64,000 nucleotides of DNA from UBA7960 sp964348755 (GCA_964348755.1 CAYGDW010000004.1:1-64000), one strand, 5' to 3'; numbered from the stretch's first letter, positions 43,743 to 53,131 are shown. Notes: generated by a model from the letters alone, not told the origin. Translations and numbers: made by a program.

Positions 43743-43911
43743 TGAAAATGACGGGATTTCTCGCTCCGCCCCAAATAACGAGGTTTTCAGCGGTTTTGGG
43801 GAAGATCGGTGGTTGGAGGCGGCCAAGCCGCCGCCAACCACCGATCAAAAAACTTACTGTCTGTCATTCCGAATGCAGTGAAGAACCTCAACCACGTAAT
43901 TCTTCCGGTAT
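43743..43911 (-). repeat. palindromic dispersed repeat, copy 3 (inverted, diverged)
   Basis: Read on the minus strand it resembles copies 1 and 2 in the outer arms (CATTCGGAATGACAG at one end; the stretch around 43755-43768 at the other). The central hairpin is unrelated in sequence: 43804-43822 pairs with 43828-43846 over 18 bp with one mismatch. Confidence 0.7.
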
Positions 43912-44004
43912 TTGATTTTGTCGGGAAATAATGTTATTTTAATAAAACCATCAGGTATAAAGGCAAGGTGGGCTAAAGAGTCCGGAAAAGCCCAGGAGAT
44001 TCAA

Positions 44005-44667
44005 TTAACGAGAACCGAAAATAGCACTCCCAATACGTACAATGGTACTTCCCTCCTTTATGGCAACTATGTAATCGTCAGACATGCCCATCGATATTTC
44101 TGAAAACTCAGGCTGTTGGGCAAAATATTTCTTTTTCAGCAACTCAAATATGTTTTTAAGATTTTTAAATTCCTGCCGTATCTGTTCAAAATTTTCTGTA
44201 AAAGTAGCCATACCCATTACTCCCCTTATCTCCACATTTTTAAGCGTTGCAAATTCTTCTGAGCTTAGTAATTCGGCTGCTTCCTCAAGGTATAGCCCAT
44301 ATTTTGTTTCTTCCTGGGCAATGTAAATTTGAATAAGGCAGGGAATAATGCGCTGGTTTTTTACAGCCTCCTTATTAATGGTTTTAAGTAGTTTAATGCT
44401 GTCAACGGATTGAATTAGAGCTACAAAAGGTGCAATATACTTCACTTTGTTGGTTTGCAAATGACCTATCATGTGCCATTCAATATCTTTGGGAAGAGTT
44501 TCCTGTTTTTCAACAAGTTCCTGCACCTTGTTTTCTCCGAAAAATCGCTGACCGGCATTGTAAATTTCCAAAATTTCTTCGGGGGTTTTGGTTTTGCTTA
44601 CAACCACCAGTTTTACAGCTTTGGGCAGTTTGCTTATAAACTCTTTGTAATTTTGGGCCGCTGGCAT
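44005..44667 (-). CDS. PLP homeostasis protein (YggS/PROSC family)
   Basis: A 220-residue fold-III PLP-binding protein that keeps pyridoxal phosphate balanced. The PLP Lys is in VVVSKTKTPEEIL (Lys25). The family stretches GQRFFGENKVQEL, IEWHMIGHLQTNKVKYI and SMGMSDDYIVAIKEGSTIVR (the C-terminal phosphate-binding segment) are all present. The end RIGSAIFGSR is normal. It is divergent from guaA. Confidence 0.94.
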   Translation of the reverse strand: MPAAQNYKEFISKLPKAVKLVVVSKTKTPEEILEIYNAGQRFFGENKVQELVEKQETLPKDIEWHMIGHLQTNKVKYIAPFVALIQSVDSIKLLKTINKEAVKNQRIIPCLIQIYIAQEETKYGLYLEEAAELLSSEEFATLKNVEIRGVMGMATFTENFEQIRQEFKNLKNIFELLKKKYFAQQPEFSEISMGMSDDYIVAIKEGSTIVRIGSAIFGSR

Positions 44668-44690
44668 TGTTTTTGTCTTTAGGATCAGTG

Positions 44691-44698
44691 CAAAATTA
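44691..44698 (-). promoter_or_regulatory. -7 promoter box of the PLP homeostasis gene
   Basis: The minus strand reads TAATTTTG, 23 bases before the ATG. Only the -7 element is seen. Confidence 0.42.
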
Positions 44699-44760
44699 CT
44701 AAATGCATGGAATTGTTTGATATTATGAATAAATGGGTTATAAGTAATCTTTCAGTTAAT

Positions 44761-44768
44761 TATCTTTG
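44761..44768 (+). promoter_or_regulatory. -7 promoter box next to the guaA start codon
   Basis: TATCTTTG matches TAnnTTTG and ends 3 bases before the ATG at 44772. A transcript starting at the usual distance would have little or no leader. Confidence 0.45.
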
Positions 44769-44771
44769 TGC

Positions 44772-46301
44772 ATGCAAGAAAAAATACTTATCCTAGATTT
44801 TGGTTCGCAGTACACCCAGCTGATAGCCAGGCGTGTAAGGGAACTTAACGTTTATTGCGAGATTCATCCTTACCACCATATACCCGATGATCTTTTGTTT
44901 GTGAAAGGTGTGATCTTATCGGGCAGTCCATACAGTGTTCGCGATGCCGGCGCACCCCGCATCGACCTGTTGAAATTTGATGGCAAGGTGCCATTGCTGG
45001 GCGTATGCTATGGTGCACAACTGCTTGCTCAGGAAAATGGGGGAGAAGTGCAGGCATCTTCAATACGTGAATACGGGAGGGCCAACCTCTCGTTTGTTGA
45101 ACAAACCGAACCTTTGTTGCACAGCATCGAAATGCAATCGCAGGTGTGGATGTCGCATGCCGACACCATTACACGCCTTCCTCAAAATTTCAGGGTCGTT
45201 GCCCGCACCAACGATGTGGGCATTGCTGCATGGCGCGCCTCCGACCGCCCTACTTTCGGCCTGCAGTTTCACCCCGAAGTATATCACTCTACCCAAGGCC
45301 AGGAGTTGTTGTATAACTTTATTGTTGAAATCTGCGGCTGTAAGCAGCAATGGACACCCGAGTCGTTTATTCAAAGCACGGTTCATGCACTAAAAGAAAA
45401 GATAGGCACCGACAAAGTTGTGCTTGGCTTATCGGGAGGTGTCGATTCAAGTGTGGCAGGGGCGTTGCTCCATAAGGCAATAGGTGAGCAATTGTATTGT
45501 ATTTTTGTTGACAACGGATTACTTCGCAAAAATGAGTTTGAGCAAGTGATTGAATCTTACCGCGACATGGGCCTCAATGTAAAGGGGGTACGTGCAGCCG
45601 ACCGGTTTCTTAATGCCCTTAAAGGAATTAATGATCCGGAGTTGAAACGCAAGACCATTGGCCGGGTATTTATCGAGGTGTTTGATGAAGAAGCTCATTC
45701 CATTAGTGAGGTAAGCTGGCTAGCCCAAGGAACTATTTACCCCGATGTTATTGAGTCTGTTTCGGTAAAAGGGCCCTCGGCCACTATTAAATCGCATCAC
45801 AATGTTGGTGGGTTGCCCGACTTTATGAAACTAAAGGTGGTAGAACCCCTTAGTTCCCTTTTTAAGGATGAAGTTCGCAGGGTTGGTACCTCTCTGGGCA
45901 TTTCGCCCTCTTTGTTGCAACGGCACCCGTTTCCCGGGCCCGGGTTGGGGGTGCGCATTCTGGGCGAGGTTACAGCCGACAAGCTGAGGGTGTTGCAGGA
46001 GGTAGATTTCATATTTATTAAGGCACTGCGCGATCATGGCCTTTACCATAAAGTATGGCAGGCACTGGCTGTTTTGCTCCCAGTGCATTCTGTTGGGGTT
46101 ATGGGCGACGAAAGAACTTATGAAAACGTGGTGGCCCTTAGGGCAGTAGAATCAACAGATGGTATGACAGCCGATTGGGTGCACCTTCCTTCCGATTTTC
46201 TGGCAAAAGTCTCTAATGAGATCATTAACAAGGTAAAAGGGGTTAATAGGGTGGTTTATGACATTAGCTCCAAGCCGCCTGCTACTATCGAATGGGAGTA
46301 A
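44772..46301 (+). CDS. guaA: GMP synthase (glutamine-hydrolysing)
   Basis: A 509-residue GMP synthase, converting XMP to GMP. The class I glutaminase domain holds Cys79 in GVCYGAQLLA and the His/Glu pair in LQFHPEV. The ATP pyrophosphatase domain has the loop LSGGVDSSVAGALL. The C-terminal dimerisation domain includes RHPFPGPGLGVRILGE and ends with KPPATIEWE. The ATG at 44772 gives the usual N-terminus (MQEKILILDFGSQYTQLIAR); a TTG two codons upstream is less likely. Confidence 0.97.
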   Translation: MQEKILILDFGSQYTQLIARRVRELNVYCEIHPYHHIPDDLLFVKGVILSGSPYSVRDAGAPRIDLLKFDGKVPLLGVCYGAQLLAQENGGEVQASSIREYGRANLSFVEQTEPLLHSIEMQSQVWMSHADTITRLPQNFRVVARTNDVGIAAWRASDRPTFGLQFHPEVYHSTQGQELLYNFIVEICGCKQQWTPESFIQSTVHALKEKIGTDKVVLGLSGGVDSSVAGALLHKAIGEQLYCIFVDNGLLRKNEFEQVIESYRDMGLNVKGVRAADRFLNALKGINDPELKRKTIGRVFIEVFDEEAHSISEVSWLAQGTIYPDVIESVSVKGPSATIKSHHNVGGLPDFMKLKVVEPLSSLFKDEVRRVGTSLGISPSLLQRHPFPGPGLGVRILGEVTADKLRVLQEVDFIFIKALRDHGLYHKVWQALAVLLPVHSVGVMGDERTYENVVALRAVESTDGMTADWVHLPSDFLAKVSNEIINKVKGVNRVVYDISSKPPATIEWE

Positions 46302-46353
46302 ACATTTTTTATAACGCTCTTTTGCAAAAATTTAGTAACATAAAATAAATATA

Positions 46354-48300
46354 GTGAACAGAACAGTATTTTTTCTGGCAACTCTCTGGCTTGTTTTGTT
46401 TTCATTCTGGGCATCAGCCCAGTTTGAACCAGCCCCTGTGGTCAAGTCTGAAGTAAGAGAAAACATTAACGGACGTACATATTTTGTGCATACTGTAACA
46501 CAGGGTCAGACTTTATACAGCATTGCCAGGGCTTATGAAGTAACCCCCAGCGAAATTGCCATAGCAAACCCTAAATACACAGATTTGCTTCAGGTGGTGC
46601 GTTTGGGCCAGGTGCTGCGGATTCCGGCAGCACAGCCTGCACGAGGCGAACGATCAGCACAGCATGTAGCTAGCGGCACAGGTGGGCAAGAATCCAGGCA
46701 ACCCAGGCAGGTAAACTCATACAATGTTGTTACTACAGAATTTTTTGAACACAAGGTTGCACGCCGCGAAACCCTTTTCGGAATTGCCCGAAAACATGGA
46801 GTTACCCAGGAGGACATTCTTCAACATAATCCTGAAGCCCGCAATGGATTGCGCTTCAAACAAATCCTAAGAATTCCGGTTCGTAAAACAAAAACCGTTG
46901 AGTATTTTTATCATACTGTGGCCCCCGGCGAAACACAATTTGGCCTTGCAAACCGCTTCGGAATTACCATTGAAGAGCTTTCCGAACTGAATCCTGAAAC
47001 TATACAACTTGGCCTCCAGGCAGGCCAACGAATTAGGGTACCTGCAAGGAATGGACGCCTACCAAACGGGCAAGTGCCGCCCGAAAGTCATGTTTATCAT
47101 GCAGTGGAGCCTGCTGCCGGCACCGATCCGTATTGTTTAAACCCTCAGTTAAAACCGCAATACAATGTGGCATTGCTTATTCCGCTTTTTCTCGATCAGT
47201 TTAGCAATGCTTCTATATCAATTAATGCCGAGCACCAATCATTTACTTTTCTTCCTTATTATCAGGGAGTACTCATTGCACTCGATTCAATAAGGCAAAA
47301 GGGAATAGATATTACCCTGCATGTATTCGATGTGGCCCGCGACCTTTCTGCAGCGCGGGGCATAACCCAAAGAGCCGGTTTTGAAAACATGGACCTTATC
47401 ATCGGGCCGTTTTATCCTGAAACCATTACGTTTGTAGCCGGGTTTGGAATGCGGCACGGCATTCCGGTGGTGTCGCCTTTGCTAGATGACCCTGCACTTC
47501 TGAAAGGTTTTTCAAATCTTTTTCAGGTAACACCCTCACTCGAAACCCAAATCGCCAATTTAGGCAAATACATTTCCAAGACTTTTTCTGGGCAAAATAT
47601 TATCCTGGTACATAACAATCAACCTCAGGCTCAGGGTCTTATTAAAGGATTTAAGGAATCGATGGGCGAAAGAAACTTACTTGCAGTCAACCAGGGCGAA
47701 ATCCCTAACCAGGAAGAACATTTACGAAACAGGAATGCTTTGCAGGTAAAGGAGGTAGTTTTCAGAACCAGCGGAATGAGCGGATTGGCAAATTACTTTG
47801 ACCGGTCAAAGGAAAATGTGCTGGTAACCCTAATTGATGGGGAGGCTTTTCTTTCAAACTATTTGCGCGAACTAAACCAGCTTTCGCCTCAATTCAACAT
47901 AACTGTTTTTGGTATTCCGCAATGGAGCGATTATCAAACCATTGACCCCCGTTATCTTGAAACCCTCAAAGTGCATATTTTCACACCTGAATTTATTGAT
48001 TACAGTGAGCCTCACATTAGGGATTTTGTTTACCGGTATCGCGAGGTTTTCAAAACAGAGCCTTCAGATTATGCCTTTTTGGGGGTGCAAACCGGCTACT
48101 TCTTTTTCAATGCAATTGGAAAGTACGGGAAGGAGTTTTCCCGATGTATAAACAAAATAAATGTGTCAGACTTTACCATTCCGTTTGGCTTTGAGAGGTT
48201 GAAAACTAAAGATGATGGATGGGAAAACACAAGCTTTAACCTATTCCGCTACCAGGGCTTCCGAAAAGTAAATGTATTTCGTCAGGTAATAAGTAATTAA
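46354..48300 (+). CDS. secreted protein with three LysM domains and a periplasmic-binding-protein-like domain
   Basis: A 648-residue exported protein with a GTG start and a signal peptide ending near FSFWASAQ. Three LysM repeats, for binding peptidoglycan, lie at about 48-94 (TVTQGQTLYSIARAYEV), 130-176 (RRETLFGIARKHGV) and 185-231 (VAPGETQFGLANRFGI). From about 265 to 640 it resembles a type I periplasmic-binding protein (NVALLIPLFLDQ, MDLIIGPFYPETITFVAGF, GIPVVSPLLDD). This domain pair is known in Bacteroidota but its ligand is not. A role in sensing or anchoring at the cell wall is inferred. Confidence 0.8.
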   Translation: MNRTVFFLATLWLVLFSFWASAQFEPAPVVKSEVRENINGRTYFVHTVTQGQTLYSIARAYEVTPSEIAIANPKYTDLLQVVRLGQVLRIPAAQPARGERSAQHVASGTGGQESRQPRQVNSYNVVTTEFFEHKVARRETLFGIARKHGVTQEDILQHNPEARNGLRFKQILRIPVRKTKTVEYFYHTVAPGETQFGLANRFGITIEELSELNPETIQLGLQAGQRIRVPARNGRLPNGQVPPESHVYHAVEPAAGTDPYCLNPQLKPQYNVALLIPLFLDQFSNASISINAEHQSFTFLPYYQGVLIALDSIRQKGIDITLHVFDVARDLSAARGITQRAGFENMDLIIGPFYPETITFVAGFGMRHGIPVVSPLLDDPALLKGFSNLFQVTPSLETQIANLGKYISKTFSGQNIILVHNNQPQAQGLIKGFKESMGERNLLAVNQGEIPNQEEHLRNRNALQVKEVVFRTSGMSGLANYFDRSKENVLVTLIDGEAFLSNYLRELNQLSPQFNITVFGIPQWSDYQTIDPRYLETLKVHIFTPEFIDYSEPHIRDFVYRYREVFKTEPSDYAFLGVQTGYFFFNAIGKYGKEFSRCINKINVSDFTIPFGFERLKTKDDGWENTSFNLFRYQGFRKVNVFRQVISN

Positions 48301-48306
48301 TTTGCC

Positions 48307-48966
48307 CTAACGCAGATCAACCACTTCTATGCCCGGAAAATTAGCTGCACTGAAAGTGAATTGCCCGGCCGCAATTGTAGGATTTGTTTCAATCCTATCC
48401 ATTGTATAAGTGTATGTGCTGCCTTCGCGGTCATGGGCAATGGTATAAACCAGCATTTTGGTAGAGGCGTCCAATGCCACGCGGTATTTGTAAAACAACT
48501 GTGGTGCCCGCGGCACCAGGTCAATAATTTCAACTCTTCTTCCCATGTGAGTTTCCTGCCTAATATGCTTTGCACGAAACTGGCCCTCAAAATCATTTAA
48601 TATTGAAGTTGGCGTAATGCCGCCTTCGCTGTTTGCAAGGGTATTGATATATACCTCGTTCATGTCTTTAAGGTAGGTCCAGGTATTGGTGCCGTCGGAA
48701 ATAAACAAATTTCCCGATAGGCTCATGTGGTACCGGTCGCCTTGCGAAATCAACTCCCCTTTCATCGATTCCTTTGTGTTTTTGCTGGTGTTCTCCATGT
48801 CGTAGGAAAAGAAAATCTTTAAGGCCCTGAAGGATTTGATGTGCTGGCTGGCCTCCATCATTAACTGATTGCCTTTTGCCTCAGCCGCACGCTCCTGTTG
48901 GTTCTGGGCACTTGCAAACGAAAATAGAAAAAGCGAGGTAATTGCTATAATTAAATTTTTGTTCAT
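48307..48966 (-). CDS. outer-membrane lipoprotein carrier LolA-like protein
   Basis: A 219-residue periplasmic protein with signal peptide MNKNLIIAITSLFLFSFASA. The LolA/LolB-like beta-half-barrel is suggested by ALKIFFSYDMENTSKN, GDRYHMSLSGNLFISDGTNT, and YKYRVALDASTKML. LolA ferries lipoproteins between membranes. It lies 21 bases downstream of ftsK on the same strand and converges on the LysM protein gene with 6 bases between them. Short divergent LolA homologues in this phylum make the function likely but not certain. Confidence 0.8.
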   Translation of the reverse strand: MNKNLIIAITSLFLFSFASAQNQQERAAEAKGNQLMMEASQHIKSFRALKIFFSYDMENTSKNTKESMKGELISQGDRYHMSLSGNLFISDGTNTWTYLKDMNEVYINTLANSEGGITPTSILNDFEGQFRAKHIRQETHMGRRVEIIDLVPRAPQLFYKYRVALDASTKMLVYTIAHDREGSTYTYTMDRIETNPTIAAGQFTFSAANFPGIEVVDLR

Positions 48967-48979
48967 ATCAGTATGTTTT

Positions 48980-48987
48980 CAAATTTA
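48980..48987 (-). promoter_or_regulatory. -7 promoter box of lolA-like gene
   Basis: The minus strand reads TAAATTTG, directly after the ftsK stop and 13 bases before the lolA-like ATG. No -33 box has correct spacing, so co-transcription with ftsK is also possible. Confidence 0.35.
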
Positions 48988-51432
48988 TCAATTGCCACGC
49001 AAAATCTGTTCCAAAGCAACGGGGTCTTTAATTTTAACCTCGCGTGCCTTGCTGCCTTCAAACGAACCAACAATGCCGGCGGCTTCAAGCTGGTCAATAA
49101 TCCGTCCTGCTCGGTTGTATCCAAGTTTTAGTTTTCGCTGTAGCATTGATGTTGAACCCTGCTGCGTTGCAACAATTATTCGGGCGGCTTCGTCAAAGAG
49201 GCTGTCGCGTTCTGAGGGGTCGATGGGTTCGGCTTCTCCGCCTTCTTCATCAAAGTATTCTGGCAGCAGAAAAGCATCGGGGTAAGCGCGCTGCGAACCA
49301 ATAAAGTCGGTAATCCGGTCAATTTCGTGGGTGTCGATAAATGCGCACTGCAAACGTATCAGGTCGCTGCCTGTCGAAAGGAGCATGTCGCCACGGCCAA
49401 TGAGTTGCTCGGCACCGCCGCTATCTAAAATTGTTCGCGAATCAATTTTTGATGTTACCCTAAAGGCAACCCTTGCCGGGAAATTGGCTTTTATGGTGCC
49501 AGTTATGATGTTTACCGATGGTCTTTGGGTAGCAATAATAAGGTGTAAACCCACCGCCCGCGACAACTGTGCTAGCCGGGCAATGGGCAGTTCTATTTCT
49601 TTGCCTGCTGTCATAATCAGGTCGGCAAATTCGTCGATAAATAGGATTAAATATGGAAGGTAGCGATGCCCGTGGTTTGGATTTAACCGACGTTCAACAA
49701 ACTTGGTATTGTATTCTTTAATGTTGCGCACCTGTGCATCTTTGAGCAGGTCGTAGCGATTGTCCATTTCAATGCAAAGAGAGTTGAGGGTACGTATAAC
49801 CTGTCGGGTATCGGTTACAATGGCCTCTTCGGCATCGGGCAGTTTGGCCAAAAAGTGCCGCTCAATTTTCGAAAACAGGGTTAGCTCAACCTTTTTAGGG
49901 TCAACCAAAATAAATTTTACCTGTGCCGGGTGCTTCTTGTAAAGTATTGATGCCAGAATGGCATTTAACCCCACCGATTTGCCCTGCCCGGTAGCACCAG
50001 CCATAAGCAGGTGGGGCATTTTTGTAAGGTCGGTAATAAAGGTTTCGTTGGCAATGGTCTTTCCTAACCCTATTGGAAGTTCAAAGGTAGAATTTTGAAA
50101 CTTTTCGCTGGCCAGAATCGACCGCATTGATACAATTTCCGGAGTGCTGTTGGGCACCTCAATGCCTATGGTACCCCTTCCGGGGATGGGTGCAATAATG
50201 CGTATTCCCAGGGCTGAAAGGCTCAGGGCAATGTCGTTTTCCAAATTGCGAATGCGCGATATGCGTACACCGGGAGCCGGAATTATTTCGTACAAAGTTA
50301 CCGTTGGGCCCACAGTGGCTTTAATACGCTCAATCTGAATGGAGTAGTTGCTGAGGGTTTCAATAATTTTGTTTTTATTGGCCTCCAGTTCTTTTTTGTT
50401 TACCATTATAGAGTTGCTGCCACGCTCATCGAGAAGTTCAAGATCGGGAATCTGATACTTGGGCAGGTCTAAGGTAGGGTCGTATTGGCCAAGGTGCGAA
50501 AGGTCGGGCAAATCGCCTTCTGTGCCAAACTGTCCTGGAATCTCAACAGGTTGGTAATTATTGCCTGTAACATTTTTATCAGCTTCAATAATTTCTAATT
50601 CCGGATTGCTTTTTACAGGAATTTTTTCGGGTAGAGAAACAGGAGCGTCAAAATAAGTGTCCTCCTCACCAAAATTTACCTCAATGGGGAAAGGTTGTTC
50701 TGATTGTTCATGGTTTTCCACTTCAAGCACTATGTTGCCTCCTTGTATATCATCTCTGCTTTTGCCATAAAACAATTGGGTTATGAACTTGCCAATGGCG
50801 GCAAAGTTGGCATCGTAGGCCAGTATCAGAAAACTTCCCAATGAAAAAATCAGAAACATTATTGTGCCAAATCGCCCCAATACCCCATCGAGCCATACGT
50901 TGGCCTGAAAACCAAAAACTCCACCCAGAATGAGCATTGGCCCAGAGCGAATTATTGCCCCGAAGAACAGTGAAATCCATACCAGGTAAAAGAGGGAATA
51001 ACGGATGGTTTTCCAGCCAGGTAGCAGGCTGTGTTCAAATAGCCATTTAAACCCTGCAATAAACGAAATTAAAACAAAAACAAACGAAGAAATACCAAAC
51101 CATTTTTTAATAAAAAGGTGTGCAGCAATGGCACCCAGGCGGCCCATTACATTTTCTGTCGTAACGCTTTCGTCAACTAACAGGCTCCAGTTGAAAGCTT
51201 TTGTGTCGAGCAACGAATCGTCGGCCTTCCAGCTAAAAAGGTAGGATATAAAAGAAATTAACAGAAACAATGAAAGCAATATAAAAAACAACCCAATGGT
51301 TTTGCGCAGGCGTTTGCTGCGCAAAAACTCCTTGAACGACTTCCCTGTAAGCTCATTGCCACTGAGGTCGGATCGGGTTTCTTTAGTTCCTCTGAAAGTG
51401 TTTTTTTTTATATTTCTGGGCTTTCTCTCCAT
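48988..51432 (-). CDS. ftsK: DNA translocase FtsK/SpoIIIE
   Basis: An 814-residue FtsK. A basic start is followed by four membrane helices within about 47-215, a variable acidic linker (about 215-330), and the motor domain with Walker A GATGQGKSVGLNAIL near residue 483 and a Walker B-type YLILFIDEFADLIM. The C-terminal winged-helix gamma domain (about 740-814, with RKLKLGYNRAGRIIDQLEAA) would recognise KOPS-like sequences. It pumps DNA at the division septum and activates XerCD. The linker is shorter than in E. coli, as usual for this phylum. Confidence 0.96.
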   Translation of the reverse strand: MERKPRNIKKNTFRGTKETRSDLSGNELTGKSFKEFLRSKRLRKTIGLFFILLSLFLLISFISYLFSWKADDSLLDTKAFNWSLLVDESVTTENVMGRLGAIAAHLFIKKWFGISSFVFVLISFIAGFKWLFEHSLLPGWKTIRYSLFYLVWISLFFGAIIRSGPMLILGGVFGFQANVWLDGVLGRFGTIMFLIFSLGSFLILAYDANFAAIGKFITQLFYGKSRDDIQGGNIVLEVENHEQSEQPFPIEVNFGEEDTYFDAPVSLPEKIPVKSNPELEIIEADKNVTGNNYQPVEIPGQFGTEGDLPDLSHLGQYDPTLDLPKYQIPDLELLDERGSNSIMVNKKELEANKNKIIETLSNYSIQIERIKATVGPTVTLYEIIPAPGVRISRIRNLENDIALSLSALGIRIIAPIPGRGTIGIEVPNSTPEIVSMRSILASEKFQNSTFELPIGLGKTIANETFITDLTKMPHLLMAGATGQGKSVGLNAILASILYKKHPAQVKFILVDPKKVELTLFSKIERHFLAKLPDAEEAIVTDTRQVIRTLNSLCIEMDNRYDLLKDAQVRNIKEYNTKFVERRLNPNHGHRYLPYLILFIDEFADLIMTAGKEIELPIARLAQLSRAVGLHLIIATQRPSVNIITGTIKANFPARVAFRVTSKIDSRTILDSGGAEQLIGRGDMLLSTGSDLIRLQCAFIDTHEIDRITDFIGSQRAYPDAFLLPEYFDEEGGEAEPIDPSERDSLFDEAARIIVATQQGSTSMLQRKLKLGYNRAGRIIDQLEAAGIVGSFEGSKAREVKIKDPVALEQILRGN

Positions 51433-51460
51433 TAGGGCAGGAAGTGTTTATTAATACTGG

Positions 51461-51468
51461 CAAAATTA
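51461..51468 (-). promoter_or_regulatory. -7 promoter box of ftsK
   Basis: The minus strand reads TAATTTTG, 28 bases before the ftsK ATG. Only the -7 element is supported. Confidence 0.42.
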
Positions 51469-51520
51469 AGAAAAGAATTGTAAAGCAGAAATTATAAGCA
51501 TGCTACGCCTTTCTAATAAT

Positions 51521-51554
51521 AAAAACGAAAAAGGGAACTGAATAGCTCCCCTTT
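51521..51554 (-). terminator. intrinsic terminator of the speA-type gene
   Basis: On the minus strand, an 8-bp stem (51554-51547 with 51537-51530, one G-T pair) and a 9-base loop are followed by two short T runs. It lies 30 bases past the decarboxylase stop. Confidence 0.65.
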
Positions 51555-51583
51555 GGTGTTTTTTCGGCGAAAGCCCCAAAAAA

Positions 51584-52981
51584 TCAAAAACCCAATGTTT
51601 TGAGCATAGATTTATAGCTTTGCTCTTTTGCAAAAAGTTTTGTGGTATATTCGCCTTCGTCGTCCTTGTCGATAATAACCAATTTTGGTGCTGGCATTAG
51701 GCAGTGCTGAATACCCCCGAAACCACCCAGGCTTTCCTGATAGGCACCTGTATGAAACATGCCGATATATTGTGTTACTTCTTCGCGTATTTTTGGCAGA
51801 AATATGGCATTTGCGTGCGACTCGGCATTGTAGTAGTCCTGGCTGTCGCAGGTAAGCCCTCCAAGGTTTACACGCTGGTATTCGCTATCCCAGTTGTTTA
51901 TGGCAAGCAAAATAAAGCGTTGTTTGGCAGCCCATATATCGGGCAGGGTGGTCATAAAACTGCTGTCGATCATATTCCAGTGTTCGCGGTCGTTCTGCTG
52001 TTTCTGGTCAAGAATCGAATAAAGCACTGCACCACTTTCGCCAACGGTAAAAGCGCCGAATTCTGTAAAAATATGTGGTTCCTGAACCCCGTTCTGGTTG
52101 CAAATATTCTTGATCTGGGCAACAATTTCCTCGGTCATGTATTCATAATCGTACTCGAAGCCAAGCGAGTTTTTTATTGGAAACCCTCCGCCAATATTCA
52201 GGCTGTCGAGATCGGGGCATATTTTTTTCAACTCGCAATAAACGTTTACACACTTCGAAAGTTCGTTCCAGTAGTAAGCGTTGTCTTTTATACCGGTATT
52301 GATGAAAAAATGCAGCATCTTTAACGTGAAGCGCGGGTCATTCTCTATCTTTTCGCGGTAATATGGCAAAATATCGTTGTAGCGTACGCCCAGGCGCGAG
52401 GTGTAAAACTCGAACATAGGCTCTTCTTCTGCTGCAATGCGAATACCAAGCTTAACTTTTTTGTTTTTGTCAATCAGTGCATCGTAAGCCTTGATCTCGT
52501 TTTTGTTGTCAATTACAGCAATGGTGTTTTCAAAACCATTGTTAATCAACTCGCTGATTTTTTGTGTGTAAAGCGGGCGTTTGAAACCATTGCAAACAAT
52601 ATATCTGTTCTTATCTATTAAACCCAGATTATACAACTCTTCAATAATATAAATGTCGAAAGCTGATGAGGTTTCTATGTGAATGTCGTTTTTGAGCGCT
52701 TCTTCCAATACAAAACTGAAATGCGAACTTTTGGTACAGTAACAGTAATGGTATTCGCCTTTATAATCGACCCGGGCCATGGCTACATTAAACATTCGCT
52801 TGGCCTTTTGAATTTGCTGACTGATTTTTGGGAGGTAGCTTATCTTTAGCGGAGTGCCGTATTGTTTAATGATATCCATGAGGCAGATATCGTGAAAGTA
52901 AAGCTCGTTGTCAATTACTTTAAACTCTTCCTGAGGAAACTCAAAGGTTTGTTCAATCAGGTCGATGTATTTGTTTTTCAT
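51584..52981 (-). CDS. speA: arginine decarboxylase-like PLP enzyme (fold III)
   Basis: A 465-residue alanine-racemase-fold decarboxylase of the Bacteroidota arginine decarboxylase type. The PLP-binding Lys is probably Lys84 in YCYCTKSSHFSF. A long barrel contains RIAAEEEPMFEFYTSRLGV, LHFFINTGIKDN and the phosphate-binding SLNIGGGFPIKNSLGF. The C-terminal beta domain carries GGLTCDSQDYYN, the active-site Cys-Asp. It would make agmatine for polyamine synthesis. It is shorter than E. coli SpeA, and substrate assignment is by family resemblance. Confidence 0.85.
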   Translation of the reverse strand: MKNKYIDLIEQTFEFPQEEFKVIDNELYFHDICLMDIIKQYGTPLKISYLPKISQQIQKAKRMFNVAMARVDYKGEYHYCYCTKSSHFSFVLEEALKNDIHIETSSAFDIYIIEELYNLGLIDKNRYIVCNGFKRPLYTQKISELINNGFENTIAVIDNKNEIKAYDALIDKNKKVKLGIRIAAEEEPMFEFYTSRLGVRYNDILPYYREKIENDPRFTLKMLHFFINTGIKDNAYYWNELSKCVNVYCELKKICPDLDSLNIGGGFPIKNSLGFEYDYEYMTEEIVAQIKNICNQNGVQEPHIFTEFGAFTVGESGAVLYSILDQKQQNDREHWNMIDSSFMTTLPDIWAAKQRFILLAINNWDSEYQRVNLGGLTCDSQDYYNAESHANAIFLPKIREEVTQYIGMFHTGAYQESLGGFGGIQHCLMPAPKLVIIDKDDEGEYTTKLFAKEQSYKSMLKTLGF

Positions 52982-53080
52982 TTCCTTTCAAACAGGTTTT
53001 TAGTGAAATGCAAAAAGTAGATGAGTTACTTTTGAAAAAAATGGCAAATCGAGTTGAAGTACTTTTAAAGAAAAGTTTTG

Positions 53081-53088
53081 CAAAGATA
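53081..53088 (-). promoter_or_regulatory. -7 promoter box of the speA-type gene
   Basis: The minus strand reads TATCTTTG, about 100 bases before the ATG. A CAAA on the plus strand at 53113 gives a 24-base spacer, longer than usual. Confidence 0.38.
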
Positions 53089-53123
53089 AAAATTACACTG
53101 AAAACAGAAACCCAAAACAATCG

Positions 53124-53131
53124 TATTTTTG
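53124..53131 (+). promoter_or_regulatory. -7 promoter box of the small secreted-protein gene
   Basis: TATTTTTG matches TAnnTTTG, 25 bases before the ATG at 53157. No -33 TTTG at the expected place. Confidence 0.42.

Larger units (their letters stand above)
43574..44004. other. intergenic region with two repeat elements
   Basis: It holds a small inverted/tandem-repeat structure at about 43602-43722 and the palindromic dispersed repeat copy 3 after it. No gene is supported; the 63-codon frame at 43912-44103 looks random and overlaps the PLP protein gene. Confidence 0.6.

Noticed and set aside
43912..44103. A 63-codon plus-strand frame near repeat copy 3
   Set aside because: It overlaps the end of the PLP homeostasis gene, and its sequence has no family-like pattern.
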